49,405 nucleotides of DNA. Origin: Geobacteraceae bacterium (GTDB lineage Bacteria; Desulfobacterota; Desulfuromonadia; Geobacterales; Pseudopelobacteraceae). The notes below the pieces were generated by a model. That model worked only from the letters and a program-made list of their open reading frames with translations, was not told the DNA's origin and ran no database searches. Location: positions 1-49,405 of the forward strand of contig JADKKR010000014.1 of NCBI GenBank assembly GCA_016720395.1, given 5' to 3'. A program made the position numbers and the translations under genes. This document shows, piece by piece, positions 18,504-26,296 of this stretch. The stretch's first letter is position 1. The number at the start of each line of letters is the position of its first letter.

Positions 18504-19334
18504 TTACATCTCCCTGTGGGGAGTCTCCCTGATCGATCGGATAAACTCCCCCAGCGCCGCGAAATAGGCTTCCTGATTAGCGGAGAGGATGGTGTTGTGG
18601 TCGCCCCGCTCGAAGAGCAGCAGCTGTTTCGGCTCGTTGGCCCAGGCATGCAGGCGTTCGGCATGGGAGACCGCCACCAGGTCGTCGTTGCGGGTATGCA
18701 TGATCAGCACCGGCCCCCTGAAGGCGGCGATCTTTTCCCGCTGATTCAGGCAACGCTGCACAGCGGCGCGCAGCTCTGGGGCAGTCGCCCCCACCTCGTG
18801 GGGTTCGATTCGCACCAGGATGCGCTCCAGCGGATCGGCCAGGCCGCTCTCGATGATCAGTCCGGCCGCCCGGGGATAGCGGGCGGCACCGTGCAGGGCA
18901 TAGAGCGAGCCGAGCGACCGGCCGAAGAAGATGATCCGCTCCGCAGGGAGGCCGGATGCCGTAACAATCAATTCCACATCATCCAGCATGGCGGCCAGGG
19001 CCGGCGCACCGCTGGACATGCCGTAGCCGCGGTACTCGGCCAGCAGCAGGTTGGCCCCCAGGCCGGTGATCCGCTCCTCGAACCCGCCGAGGTAGTCGGC
19101 AACGCATTCGCCGTTGCCGTGGAAATGGATGATGGTCGGGGCATCCTCATGCACGCGGAGATAGCGGCATCCCAGGCGGAAGCCGTCGCCCTCCACGAAG
19201 AACGAATCTTCAAAGCGGTTCGGCCAGGGGTAAAATAAATAGGGGGCCGGTCGGTGGGTGGTCGAGGAAGGGTTCTTTATCAGTTCCCGGAGTTTCTCGT
19301 TTTGGTTTGTTGCGACCTCGCTTTTGGTCACCAA
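18504..19334 (-). CDS. Alpha/beta hydrolase (BAAT/YqjL-type serine hydrolase)
   Basis: 276 residues as an open frame; the first codon is non-ATG, so the start is uncertain. The fold is shown by TIIHFHGNGECVADYLGG (oxyanion HGNG), the nucleophile elbow FFGRSLGSL, the aspartate in MHTRNDDLV and the histidine in FERGDHNTIL. The region LLAEYRGYGMSSG also fits cytoplasmic serine hydrolases of this type. The substrate is unknown. The gene is not coupled to its neighbours. Confidence 0.85.
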   Translation of the reverse strand: MVTKSEVATNQNEKLRELIKNPSSTTHRPAPYLFYPWPNRFEDSFFVEGDGFRLGCRYLRVHEDAPTIIHFHGNGECVADYLGGFEERITGLGANLLLAEYRGYGMSSGAPALAAMLDDVELIVTASGLPAERIIFFGRSLGSLYALHGAARYPRAAGLIIESGLADPLERILVRIEPHEVGATAPELRAAVQRCLNQREKIAAFRGPVLIMHTRNDDLVAVSHAERLHAWANEPKQLLLFERGDHNTILSANQEAYFAALGEFIRSIRETPHREM

Positions 19335-19433
19335 CGGCCCGCCAAGGAGCCGCCAGGCCGGTAAGACTACATAGTTGGGTCAACAACCCACATGCAAAAC
19401 ATAGAATGGCCACCATGCCTGAGAACCGTCCTC

Positions 19434-19631
19434 TCACCAGTGAGAAGACCTGGCCAGACAGATCGGCATTTTACTCGTATAGGCACGGACCGGCTCGGTC
19501 GGCTGTGTCATGATCGCCGTGAACAATCTGCAGCTGCGGACCCGCCTGACAGCTCTCATGATAGCCGGTTCAAGCTCCACCCAAAATCCGAACATTACGA
19601 TTACTAACCCGCACAGTGTAATTGGTTCCAT
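19434..19631 (-). CDS. Small membrane protein
   Basis: 65 residues. The evidence is a good ribosome site (AGGAGAG, 6 bases before the ATG), one transmembrane helix (LCGLVIVMFGFWVEL) and a basic amphipathic tail with MTQPTEPVRAYTSKMPICLA. It lies between lexA and the hydrolase gene on the same strand. The family is not recognised. Confidence 0.45.
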   Translation of the reverse strand: MEPITLCGLVIVMFGFWVELEPAIMRAVRRVRSCRLFTAIMTQPTEPVRAYTSKMPICLARSSHW

Positions 19632-19676
19632 AGCTCTCTCCTGCCTTGCATTTTGTGTCGTCGCTGTCAGCCGACG

Positions 19677-20303
19677 CTACATCTGCCGGTAAATGCCGAT
19701 GACCTTACCGACTATCGTCACTTCGCCGTCTTCAGGGTACACCAGGATCGGATCCATACCCGGGTTCGCCGGCTGCAGGCGGATATGGTCCTGTTCTTTG
19801 TGAAACCACTTTACCGTAGCCTCCCCATCAAGCATGGCCACGACGATGTCTCGATTGAGTGCGGTCTGCTGCGGACGTATCAGGGCCAGATCACCATCCA
19901 GGATACCGGCGTTGATCATGGACTCGCCACTGATTCTGAGGAAGAAGCAATCCGCCCCCTTGACCGCCATCTGATCGATTGAAAAGTATCCCTGAATGTC
20001 TTCGATCGCTGTCGAGAGTTGACCGGCACGCACCGTCCCGACAATCGGCAGCGAGGCCAGATGGCTTCGGGGGGTCTTGAGGGTGATCCCGCGGTTGACA
20101 TTGTCCCGTCTGATATATCCCTTACGCTCCAGCGCATCCAGATGCTTCATAACCGGCAGCGTGCCGGATACCTGCAAGTGTCCGGCTATTTCCCGCTGAC
20201 TGGGGGCATAGCCATTACTGTCGGCATACGAGGTAATGAAGTCCAGAACCTCTCGCTGGCGCGGGGTGAGTTCGTTCGGGCTTTTGTGTTTGTTGGTAGT
20301 CAT
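19677..20303 (-). CDS. lexA: LexA repressor
   Basis: 208 residues, normal length. The winged helix (LTPRQREVLDFITSYADSNGYAPSQREIAGHL) is followed by the Ala93-Gly94 cleavage bond in TVRAGQL, catalytic Ser128 in GESM and Lys165 in ATVKWF, so the self-cleavage site and Ser-Lys dyad are complete. It represses SOS genes until RecA-stimulated autocleavage. An inverted repeat at 20295-20312 overlaps its own start and ribosome site. Geobacter sulfurreducens is known to carry two autoregulated lexA genes; whether a second copy exists here cannot be seen. Confidence 0.95.
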   Translation of the reverse strand: MTTNKHKSPNELTPRQREVLDFITSYADSNGYAPSQREIAGHLQVSGTLPVMKHLDALERKGYIRRDNVNRGITLKTPRSHLASLPIVGTVRAGQLSTAIEDIQGYFSIDQMAVKGADCFFLRISGESMINAGILDGDLALIRPQQTALNRDIVVAMLDGEATVKWFHKEQDHIRLQPANPGMDPILVYPEDGEVTIVGKVIGIYRQM

Positions 20304-20312
20304 ACGACTACC
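20295..20312. promoter_or_regulatory. Putative LexA operator over the lexA start codon
   Basis: GGTAGTC-ATAC-GACTACC is a perfect 7-bp inverted repeat. It fits the published Geobacter LexA motif GGTTN2CN4GN3ACC at every fixed position except the fourth (A instead of T). It covers the ribosome site and start codon, so bound LexA would block its own translation start or transcription. Confidence 0.65.
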
Positions 20313-20676
20313 TTAAAATATTTGGTCAGGGCTGTCAACAGGAAAAACAGATTTTTGTGCGGTCAGGTTGATTGTGCGTCCGGGATACAACGGCAGGCGG
20401 GTGTGGTGTGACAGAGGGGTCGGAAAGCGGTGCGCAGCTGCAAAGGCAGATCGGCATCTAATGGCAGGAAGAGCTTACGTTTACTGCCAGCCTGGAAGCA
20501 GAATCTTTAACTCAATTGAGGTGCGGTCAGGATCAATTCGGCTCAAAAACATACTGCTTATTTGCTTTCAAATACCTATCCGCCTGTTATCACGTACAAT
20601 TGTTGTAACTGATAAGTTGGCATGTCTGATGCTCTTGTATCCGGTAGAAAGAGAATTTAGTCAGGAGGAAATCAAA
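20313..20676. other. Intergenic region between divergent lexA and the exported Tyr/Arg-rich protein gene
   Basis: About 360 bases containing both promoters. No ORF with coding character was found; the part near 20500-20640 is AT-rich. Confidence 0.35.
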
Positions 20677-21033
20677 ATGAAAAAAGTTATTTCCACCATC
20701 GTTGCACTAGGATTTATTTCAAGCATGGCTGTTTCCACCGCCTATGCCGGAGATCGTTATGGTCATCTGGAAGTTCTCAATCCACTATGGCTTCCTGTAG
20801 CTATTCTTTCAACAGTGGCAGCAACAGTCGCAACGATTGCTCAGCCCCCGGTGATCTTTGAACAGCGTATATACTCCGAGCCCCGGCAGACCGTCGTATA
20901 TGAAGAACCGAGGCATTACCGTCAAGATCGTTACTACAGGCAGGGACCACCCAGGTATAATCATTACGAGCGCGAACGCGCCTATGAAGCACCCCGGCAT
21001 CGCGATTATCGCGATTATCGCGAATATCGTTAA
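20677..21033 (+). CDS. Exported Tyr/Arg/His-rich protein
   Basis: 118 residues with CAGGAGGA before the ATG. The signal peptide (MKKVISTIVALGFISSMAVSTAYA) is clear. Next comes a hydrophobic stretch, PLWLPVAILSTVAATVATIAQPPVI, that could be a membrane helix or hairpin. The C-terminal 55 residues are dominated by Tyr, Arg, His, Asp and Pro and end in RDYRDYREYR repeats. It is similar in build to YXWGXW-less Geobacter envelope proteins of unknown function. A terminator follows. Confidence 0.75.
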   Translation: MKKVISTIVALGFISSMAVSTAYAGDRYGHLEVLNPLWLPVAILSTVAATVATIAQPPVIFEQRIYSEPRQTVVYEEPRHYRQDRYYRQGPPRYNHYERERAYEAPRHRDYRDYREYR

Positions 21034-21113
21034 TACCAGAGGAAATCCAGGGCACTTCCCATACTTTAAACCGGCTCTAACTCCGCCGGGAATATTACGT
21101 CGCACGTACAACA

Positions 21114-21157
21114 AAAAAGCCGCCGTACCGGCATCCATTCCGGTTCAGCGGCTTTTA
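21114..21157 (+). terminator. Rho-independent terminator
   Basis: An A run, then GCCGC with inner ACCGG, pairing with CCGGT and GCGGC, followed by TTTTATTATT. The same hairpin design recurs at 34355 and 36545. Confidence 0.75.
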
Positions 21158-21243
21158 TTATTCTACGATTTCCCCACCCTCCCCGCTCTCATCGCATACC
21201 ATACCATGCAGGGTAATTCAGGATAGAGCGGTATGAACGACTC

Positions 21244-21555
21244 CTATGAGGCAGGTACCGCCTTGTCCGGCTGAATGGTCATTTTCAATCCCATGCCGTG
21301 AAGGATGGAAAACAGGTTTGACAGAGCCGGATTGCCACGGGGAGAAAGCATACGGTACAGGCTTTCCCTCTTCAGATGAGCCTTTTCAGCAACAGCGGCC
21401 ATTCCTCCCTCTGCCTCGGCTATGTTGCGGAGCGCTAAAAGCAAGGCGTCTTTATCCTCTTCTTCGATGACAGCATTAAGGTAGCCGGCAGCATTTTCCG
21501 GGTCTTTGAGCCACTCGATATGTTCCGCATGATAATCGCCAGTTTTTCTTGCCAT
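21244..21555 (-). CDS. HTH antitoxin (addiction module antidote, HigA-like)
   Basis: 103 residues with GGAGGAAT before the ATG. It matches the putative addiction-module antidote family: an N-terminal segment EWLKDPENAAGYLNAVIEEEDKDALLLALRNIAEAEGG, then an HTH with AEKAHLKRESLYRMLSPRGNPALSNLFSILHGMGLK. The family partners a RelE/ParE-like toxin encoded just upstream, here interrupted. The antitoxin itself looks intact, which leaves it without a working toxin unless the insertion is bypassed. Confidence 0.85.
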   Translation of the reverse strand: MARKTGDYHAEHIEWLKDPENAAGYLNAVIEEEDKDALLLALRNIAEAEGGMAAVAEKAHLKRESLYRMLSPRGNPALSNLFSILHGMGLKMTIQPDKAVPAS

Positions 21556-21557
21556 TG

Positions 21558-21920
21558 TTATTCCTCCTTTTGCCTCTTCCAGTAAGCTTTTGCCGTTTCA
21601 ATATCCTTGTTCTGGGTTGACTTGTCGCCGCCTATGAGCAACAGCACAACAGATTTTCCGTTCATTGCATAGCCCATTTAAGGAAAATAACTTCTCACTT
21701 ACTAATAGGCGCGATAGCCCGGGCCGTGGTCGATCTTTAACTCGCTTACGCCTTCCCCAACCGGTTTCGCCATCCCGAAATTGCCAAGCTCCACGCGGTC
21801 AAGGCGGGCTCGTATCCGGTATACGGCCAGCTTGTCACGGAGCGAATACAGCCACTCCAGAAAAGGAGCTTTGCCGTTATCGTCGAGGTAGTATTCGAGT
21901 TGGTAGGGAGTTTCAACCAT
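21558..21920 (-). pseudogene. RelE/ParE-like toxin split by a 33-nt in-frame insertion
   Basis: The N-terminal part (21702-21920) reads to GVSELKIDHGPGYRAY and stops at TAG. The missing C-terminal part continues in the same frame at 21558-21671 as YAMNGKSVVLLLIGGDKSTQNKDIETAKAYWK, the expected end of this toxin family. Between them lie 33 bases (21672-21704) that are absent from the expected sequence, carry three in-frame stops and are flanked by TAT on both sides. Removing them restores one intact frame of about 109 residues. The ATG at 21920 is followed by the expected start. Confidence 0.75.
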
Positions 21921-21926
21921 GGCAAA

Positions 21927-21946
21927 TTGTAGATTATATGCTACAA
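21927..21946. promoter_or_regulatory. Palindrome over the promoter of the split toxin-antitoxin pair
   Basis: TTGTAG and CTACAA flank ATTATATG. On the minus strand the spacer includes TATAAT, a -10-like box, so an autorepressor could cover the promoter. Confidence 0.45.
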
Positions 21947-22086
21947 AGTGTCAAGCGGGTTGGATGTAATCTTGTAGTGTGCTGGGAAGAGTTGACATGA
22001 AATAAGTATACTGTCCCCGTAATTTCACCGGTCTTATATGATTTACTCGCATCCATCCTGTTACGTATTCTTGATATCGTCCTTCC

Positions 22087-22776
22087 TCAAGATGACCAAC
22101 CGGGCAGAAAAATCCCTGCTTCGGCACACGAGAACCGGATTGCGTTCAGGGTATCCTTTGACAGCCGGTATTCGGTCATTATGCGCTGAACCTCTTCGAC
22201 TTGAACAATCTCCACAAGGGCGGAGCATTGTTGCAGGTCTTTTTCCTTCTTGGCATCTTTGTCGCGCCCCGTACGCCTCTGTGCGATAATCAGTTTGTGT
22301 ATGACATACGCCTCCGGTGATGGAATCCGGATGGTGAAGTCTTCAATAACAACCGTATTGGGCCTGATGAAGAGCATATCGATAAACGGCAGCGGCTGGG
22401 CGGACACCTTCCAGAGTGGAATAACGACAGAGGTCGGGGCCTCTCCGCCCCGGCGATGGGTAAGAAACTCGACCTCGAAAGTACCGTGGAGAAACGTTTC
22501 GATGCCGCTGTAATCCTTAATCGGCGTATATCCGAGGCGATCCAGAATTTCAGGAATCGTTTCGCTTCTCTTAGCGGGAATCTTTACGGCATTCTCCACG
22601 GCAAAATCGATGTCGTTGGTTGCCAAGGCATAGGCGAGCATGAAGTGATCGGCATAGACCGTCATCGGCCAACTGCCGATCAGCATACCCTGAGAGAAAA
22701 AACCGATCCGCTCCAGTTCCCGAAGCAGGTCGGTCACCGGCTGAGCAAATGGGGATTGTGGGAAGACAATCTTCAT
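22087..22776 (-). CDS. Nucleotidyltransferase-fold protein
   Basis: 229 residues from the ATG at 22776. The fold is indicated by GMLIGSWPMTVYADHF, with a GSW-type loop in place of GS, then ATNDIDFAV supplying a D-x-D pair and FEVEFLTHRR supplying a third acidic strand. This matches the GSU2403-type nucleotidyltransferase-fold family known from Geobacter. The C-terminal part (PSPEAYVIHKLIIAQRR...) resembles AbiEii-like transferases that act with a partner. It is coupled to the upstream 109-residue gene (5-base gap), so a toxin-antitoxin or defence pair is a reasonable guess. Confidence 0.75.
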   Translation of the reverse strand: MKIVFPQSPFAQPVTDLLRELERIGFFSQGMLIGSWPMTVYADHFMLAYALATNDIDFAVENAVKIPAKRSETIPEILDRLGYTPIKDYSGIETFLHGTFEVEFLTHRRGGEAPTSVVIPLWKVSAQPLPFIDMLFIRPNTVVIEDFTIRIPSPEAYVIHKLIIAQRRTGRDKDAKKEKDLQQCSALVEIVQVEEVQRIMTEYRLSKDTLNAIRFSCAEAGIFLPGWSS

Positions 22777-22781
22777 GGTGG

Positions 22782-23111
22782 TCAACCCTTGGGAAGAATG
22801 GCATTCAGAGTTGCAATGCGCTTCCTGTTGGATTTCAGGTCGGCTTGCAGTTTCTTCCGTTTTTCCATCATCGGCTTGATTTCTTCGGCCTTGGCCGAGG
22901 AAAGATGTTCGAATACTACTCCTGACTCGCCACGGTAGCGCAGACAAGGATAGACGTACTCCTTGCCATGGCTGCGCACCTTGCGCTCTCCAAGTGACCC
23001 TTTCGGCAGTTTGTCGAGTTCCCGGTTTATCTTGTCCACAACGAGCGCGCAGCGGTCACGTTCGGACTCCAACATCCTGAAGACGCTCTCATCTTTTTTT
23101 CTGGCCGACAT
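22782..23111 (-). CDS. Partner protein of the nucleotidyltransferase, coiled coil
   Basis: 109 residues from the ATG at 23111, chosen because CAGGAGG lies upstream. It is helical and basic: an N-terminal helix (VFRMLESERDRCALVVDKINRELDKL), a central KEYVYPCLRYRGESGVVFEHL strand region and a C-terminal helix (EEIKPMMEKRKKLQADLKSNRKRIATL). A DUF6788-like small protein is possible. The family is not firmly recognised. It precedes the nucleotidyltransferase gene and lies downstream of an unusual operator array. Confidence 0.6.
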   Translation of the reverse strand: MSARKKDESVFRMLESERDRCALVVDKINRELDKLPKGSLGERKVRSHGKEYVYPCLRYRGESGVVFEHLSSAKAEEIKPMMEKRKKLQADLKSNRKRIATLNAILPKG

Positions 23112-23125
23112 GGCACAACCTCCTG

Positions 23126-23216
23126 TTTGTACCAACACCATAGCATACCAATTATGTTTGTGGTACAAAATAGTTGTACCAACTATGTATATTAAATACG
23201 CTTATGTTGGTACAAA
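23126..23216. promoter_or_regulatory. Array of four TTGTACCAAC-type half sites
   Basis: The half sites are TTTGTACCAAC (23126-23136), GTGGTACAAAA (23160-23170), GTTGTACCAAC (23173-23183) and GTTGGTACAAA (23206-23216). They form two facing pairs with 22-23-base spacers, and corresponding sites recur every 33-47 bases. The array covers the promoter of the nucleotidyltransferase operon. The regulator is unknown. Confidence 0.6.
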
Positions 23217-23292
23217 TGATGGAGAGGATCAGGTGGTCGAGGGATGGGGCGGTCACATGGTACGCTTCCGAAAGCCTGCGCAGGTGACATAA

Positions 23293-23692
23293 GCGAGAGA
23301 CTCATAATTTCGGTTCAGTCCGGGTAATCATGGTGTTGAGATTCAGGCCGAGCAGGTTTCGCGCTTCTTTCATCGCGGCAGCAAAACCGTTCTTACTGGC
23401 ATGATAGATTGCGTTAGGTTCCCCTTCCTCGTCCCAGGGCCAGCCGGTGCGGACGATCATGATCAGCAGGGTCTCAAGCTCGTCGGCTTTTTTATGCAGT
23501 TCGGCGTACTCGGTCTCCAGCTCTCCCAGTATCGACGGGTCAACCGCCCTGTCCTGCAGTGCAGTTTTCAATCTTGCAAGTGCATGTGGCATGGAGCCCT
23601 CCAGGTACGAGATAGAAGAGACTGGTGATGATTGGGGACACTCCCCGTATTCCTGCAGTGAAATCGAACCAATCCAGCGAAAAACCGGGAAG
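23293..23692. repeat. Direct repeat DR1, left copy
   Basis: About 400 bases nearly identical to 28296-28695 (constant offset 5003), with weaker similarity extending left to about 23233. It contains a complete 96-codon gene. The two copies bracket the five-gene operon. Confidence 0.85.
23302..23592 (-). CDS. Uncharacterised 96-residue helical protein, copy 1
   Basis: 96 residues, soluble and mostly helical, with an acidic central helix (LGELETEYAELHKKADELETLLIMIVRTGWPWDEEGEPNAIYHASK) and a basic C-terminus. It differs from the copy at 28305 only at residue 8 (Leu/Val) and near residue 68 (Asn/Ser), and both copies are intact. No family is recognised. As part of the direct repeat DR1, its duplication may simply follow from the repeat. 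Confidence 0.6.
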   Translation of the reverse strand: MPHALARLKTALQDRAVDPSILGELETEYAELHKKADELETLLIMIVRTGWPWDEEGEPNAIYHASKNGFAAAMKEARNLLGLNLNTMITRTEPKL

Positions 23693-23837
23693 TGACCTGG
23701 TTAGTCAGTAAAATCAATATGTAAACTATAGTGTGTCCCCAGATTTCATGCTGGTTGATACCGCTAGAAGTCATATATTTATTTTGCAACCTTTGCTGAA
23801 ACAGCACCTTTCTTAAAAGTCCTAACAACCCTAGCCC

Positions 23838-24128
23838 TTAAACGATTTTCCCACTTGATGAGCCATTATCAAAAACATTACTTAACAACACGATCAATAA
23901 TGAAAAAACTATGGCAACAGACCACGGCATTTCGTTTACGACTAAACCCTGTGCAACAGCGCCAGGCAGTAATTTTGGAATGACAAATCCCCATGCCCAT
24001 TTGATAGCAATTACAACCAATGCTCCAAAAAATACCCATATGAGGAGGACAGTGCCAACTATCAAGCTAGTAGATGGGTTAGAACTCGTCACCAGAAACT
24101 TCAGTATTACACCCCCGAGAGTTCGCAT
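23838..24128 (-). CDS. Two-helix membrane protein, last gene of the five-gene operon
   Basis: 96 residues. One hydrophobic helix covers about residues 20-46 (SLIVGTVLLIWVFFGALVVIAIKWAWGFV) and another about 69-85 (WSVAIVFSLLIVLLSNVF). It starts 18 bases after the hydrolase stop. No family is recognised. If the operon is a defence or toxin system, a small membrane protein is the kind of part that could act as a pore or anchor, but nothing in the sequence proves that. Confidence 0.6.
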   Translation of the reverse strand: MRTLGGVILKFLVTSSNPSTSLIVGTVLLIWVFFGALVVIAIKWAWGFVIPKLLPGAVAQGLVVNEMPWSVAIVFSLLIVLLSNVFDNGSSSGKIV

Positions 24129-24146
24129 CGCATTATCTCCAGTCTC

Positions 24147-25247
24147 TTATTGCCCTGCCAGTGCAGCAGCAGTGCCCTCAACAACCCCAGTTATATCAAA
24201 CTTGCATGCTAGCCAGCTTTTAATTTTTTCCAGTGCTATCAATTGGGCTTTTTCAGCAGTATCCAAATCTTCCGGGTCAGTAAGGTACTCATTGGCGTCT
24301 TCATCGAAAAACGTCGGATATGAGGCCCTGTAAATCGAATCTGCTACATTCTCAATGCTACCGTAGTAGTCCAAAAGAATCGGATAGATGTAATATCGTG
24401 CCATTTCTTCCAACGCCATCTGGATGGTTGGCGCTTCTGCTGTCTCGTGACCACGCCTGACGACATAATCATCCAGCAGGTTATCGAGGACTGCAATCGG
24501 GAGATTTAAGAGTTTTGCGGTGTCCTGTGGCTCCCCTTCGCAGCAGTCACGTGAGAAAGCTGACAGGAATTCTGAGTAAAAGTCCGTTAGGGCAATAAAC
24601 CGAAGTAACACATACCTTCGTTCAAGCTCGTTTGTGTAATCTGCATAACCTGCAGCGACCATCTTTCTCCAGATCGGCTCACTCCAACAGGGATGCTGTC
24701 CGTAAGATTCAGCAATTTTCTCCCACGTAACTGTTTTGGCCACGCCGCTTAAGTCAAGCACGTCATCCAGGAACAGACCGAACAGCACTTCAATCTTCGG
24801 CAATTGATCGTTTAAGCGATGGTCACCGTCAATAAGGTAAAGTTCGGTACCATGTTCACGGGCAAAGCGGATTGAGTTGTCTACCGGCACGACGTCATCT
24901 TGTAGGCCATGAACAATAACGGTCTTCTTGGCATGGGGGACAGGGGCCTGCACCTTGTAACCAGGGAGATAAAAAGCTGGTGCCATCAGGAAAAGCCCGA
25001 CGGGGTTCATCAAATGAGACGCAACCGTTGCTACATATCCGCCCATGCTGGAACCAACCAGTACGGTTAATTCAGATGATGGGAGCTTCAGGTTTAGCAG
25101 TTGCTCGACACGTGCATCAGGATCCGGCTGTTTGGAGTAATCGGGACTCTCAACTCGAAACCCCTTTGATCGTGCAACCTCAGCCAGTGCCTGGATCTTG
25201 GCCCCCCAAGGACCGCTTTCTTTGCCGTGGGCGAAATAGATGTTCAT
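24147..25247 (-). CDS. YqiA/YcfP-like alpha/beta hydrolase with an extra C-terminal domain
   Basis: 366 residues from the ATG at 25247; a GTG at 25259 is also possible. Residues 1-165 are a YqiA/YcfP-like hydrolase: NIYFAHGKESGPWGAK, nucleophile GSSMGG, aspartate in HGLQDDVVP and histidine in DGDHRL give a complete triad. Single-domain relatives stop at about 190 residues. Here about 200 more follow, helical and acidic, with no recognised domain (from about SYGQHPCWSEP through the DEDANEYLTDPEDLDTAEK region). This fusion is unusual. It lies fourth in the compact operon with MBL and nuclease genes. Confidence 0.75.
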   Translation of the reverse strand: MNIYFAHGKESGPWGAKIQALAEVARSKGFRVESPDYSKQPDPDARVEQLLNLKLPSSELTVLVGSSMGGYVATVASHLMNPVGLFLMAPAFYLPGYKVQAPVPHAKKTVIVHGLQDDVVPVDNSIRFAREHGTELYLIDGDHRLNDQLPKIEVLFGLFLDDVLDLSGVAKTVTWEKIAESYGQHPCWSEPIWRKMVAAGYADYTNELERRYVLLRFIALTDFYSEFLSAFSRDCCEGEPQDTAKLLNLPIAVLDNLLDDYVVRRGHETAEAPTIQMALEEMARYYIYPILLDYYGSIENVADSIYRASYPTFFDEDANEYLTDPEDLDTAEKAQLIALEKIKSWLACKFDITGVVEGTAAALAGQ

Positions 25248-25274
25248 AGTGTTTCTCACAAATCCTGACGTTAT

Positions 25275-26288
25275 TTATCTCTGTGAATACTCCTGAAACG
25301 ATTTCAGTTTAAGTGTTTCATCGTCGTAGAATGCGCAGGCAAGTTTAATCTTATCCATGCTATTGTCTGTGCCATTGACAATTGTTAGCGGGTTGGAATC
25401 TAACAGTTTTTCAAGTTGTTTCTCATACTGTCCCCGCATTTTTTCAGACAATAATACAACTGATTCTATTTCAAGACTCTTTGGCAGTTCTCTACTGAAG
25501 CCGAAAAGCTCATACCATGCATTTTTTGAAGAGGAGCGAAGCATTTTTAGAAGAACAACGGAATAGATGTAAGATTGAAAAACCGAATGATCGATCTTGC
25601 CGGGTTTTTTAAGCTCCCAAACTGATAATCTCACTTGACCGTCACTTCCCCTTCTTCTTGCAAGGATGTCTATACTACCGCGGGGAGAAAGTATCGGTTT
25701 TCCAGAACAGGCTGAAAATGGAACGGGGACTTGAAAAGGGAGAACCCCGTGGAGCAATACAGGCTGAATTCCTTTCAAAGCACCGCCAAATTTGCTTGAT
25801 GTTCTGCTTTTCATTTGGCCAATAATTATTGATTCAATAAAGTGCTCACTGGCGCTATTGCTTGGTGCTTTCCACTGTGGATGTTCTGTGAAAAACTTTC
25901 TTATTTCAGTGGCTTCTGGAGAGCTCCAGTGAATGCCTTTTTTATCTCCGTTCAAAACCATGTACTCAGGAGGAAATTGAAAACAGACGTTAGTTCTCAT
26001 ATGATCATCAGAAAAGACGAGGTAATGATTGTTGTCATTACGTTGCTTGAGCTTTGCTATCTCCTGGCCACAGTAACGGACTGAAAACTCAGGTAAACCT
26101 TTTTTGCTTGCCTGAGAAACTGATGTATATATTTTCAAGGGATCCCATTGGTGAAACTGTTTACGTGCCTTGATTATAGCGTCCTTTCGTTTCTTTGACA
26201 GCAAATCATCGACCCATCGACCAATCCGCTTTTCTATCGATTCACTATTATCTTTCCAGATCTTCTCTACTTCAGCGTGTACGTTCAT
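25275..26288 (-). CDS. PD-(D/E)xK nuclease-like protein
   Basis: 337 residues with TAGGAGGT before the ATG. The C-terminal half carries the restriction-endonuclease core in order: Glu152 (HFIESIIIG), Asp207 (GSIDILARR), Glu225-x-Lys227 (VWELKKPG) and Gln238 (FQSYIYSVV). That is a near-complete PD-(D/E)xK active site on a beta-hairpin, followed by the YSVVLLKML helix. The N-terminal 140 residues are helical with a conserved-looking VRYCGQEIAKLKQ and have no recognised domain. It is probably a DNA or RNA cleaving effector. It sits third in the operon, 8 bases after the MBL gene. Confidence 0.7.
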   Translation of the reverse strand: MNVHAEVEKIWKDNSESIEKRIGRWVDDLLSKKRKDAIIKARKQFHQWDPLKIYTSVSQASKKGLPEFSVRYCGQEIAKLKQRNDNNHYLVFSDDHMRTNVCFQFPPEYMVLNGDKKGIHWSSPEATEIRKFFTEHPQWKAPSNSASEHFIESIIIGQMKSRTSSKFGGALKGIQPVLLHGVLPFQVPVPFSACSGKPILSPRGSIDILARRRGSDGQVRLSVWELKKPGKIDHSVFQSYIYSVVLLKMLRSSSKNAWYELFGFSRELPKSLEIESVVLLSEKMRGQYEKQLEKLLDSNPLTIVNGTDNSMDKIKLACAFYDDETLKLKSFQEYSQR

Positions 26289-26296
26289 TTTACCTC

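Noticed and set aside
20368..20676. N-terminal extension of the exported Tyr/Arg-rich protein
   Set aside because: The ATG at 20677 has CAGGAGGA and begins a signal peptide; the extension has no coding character.
21244..21920. Calling an active toxin-antitoxin pair
   Set aside because: The toxin frame contains three stops from the 33-nt insertion.
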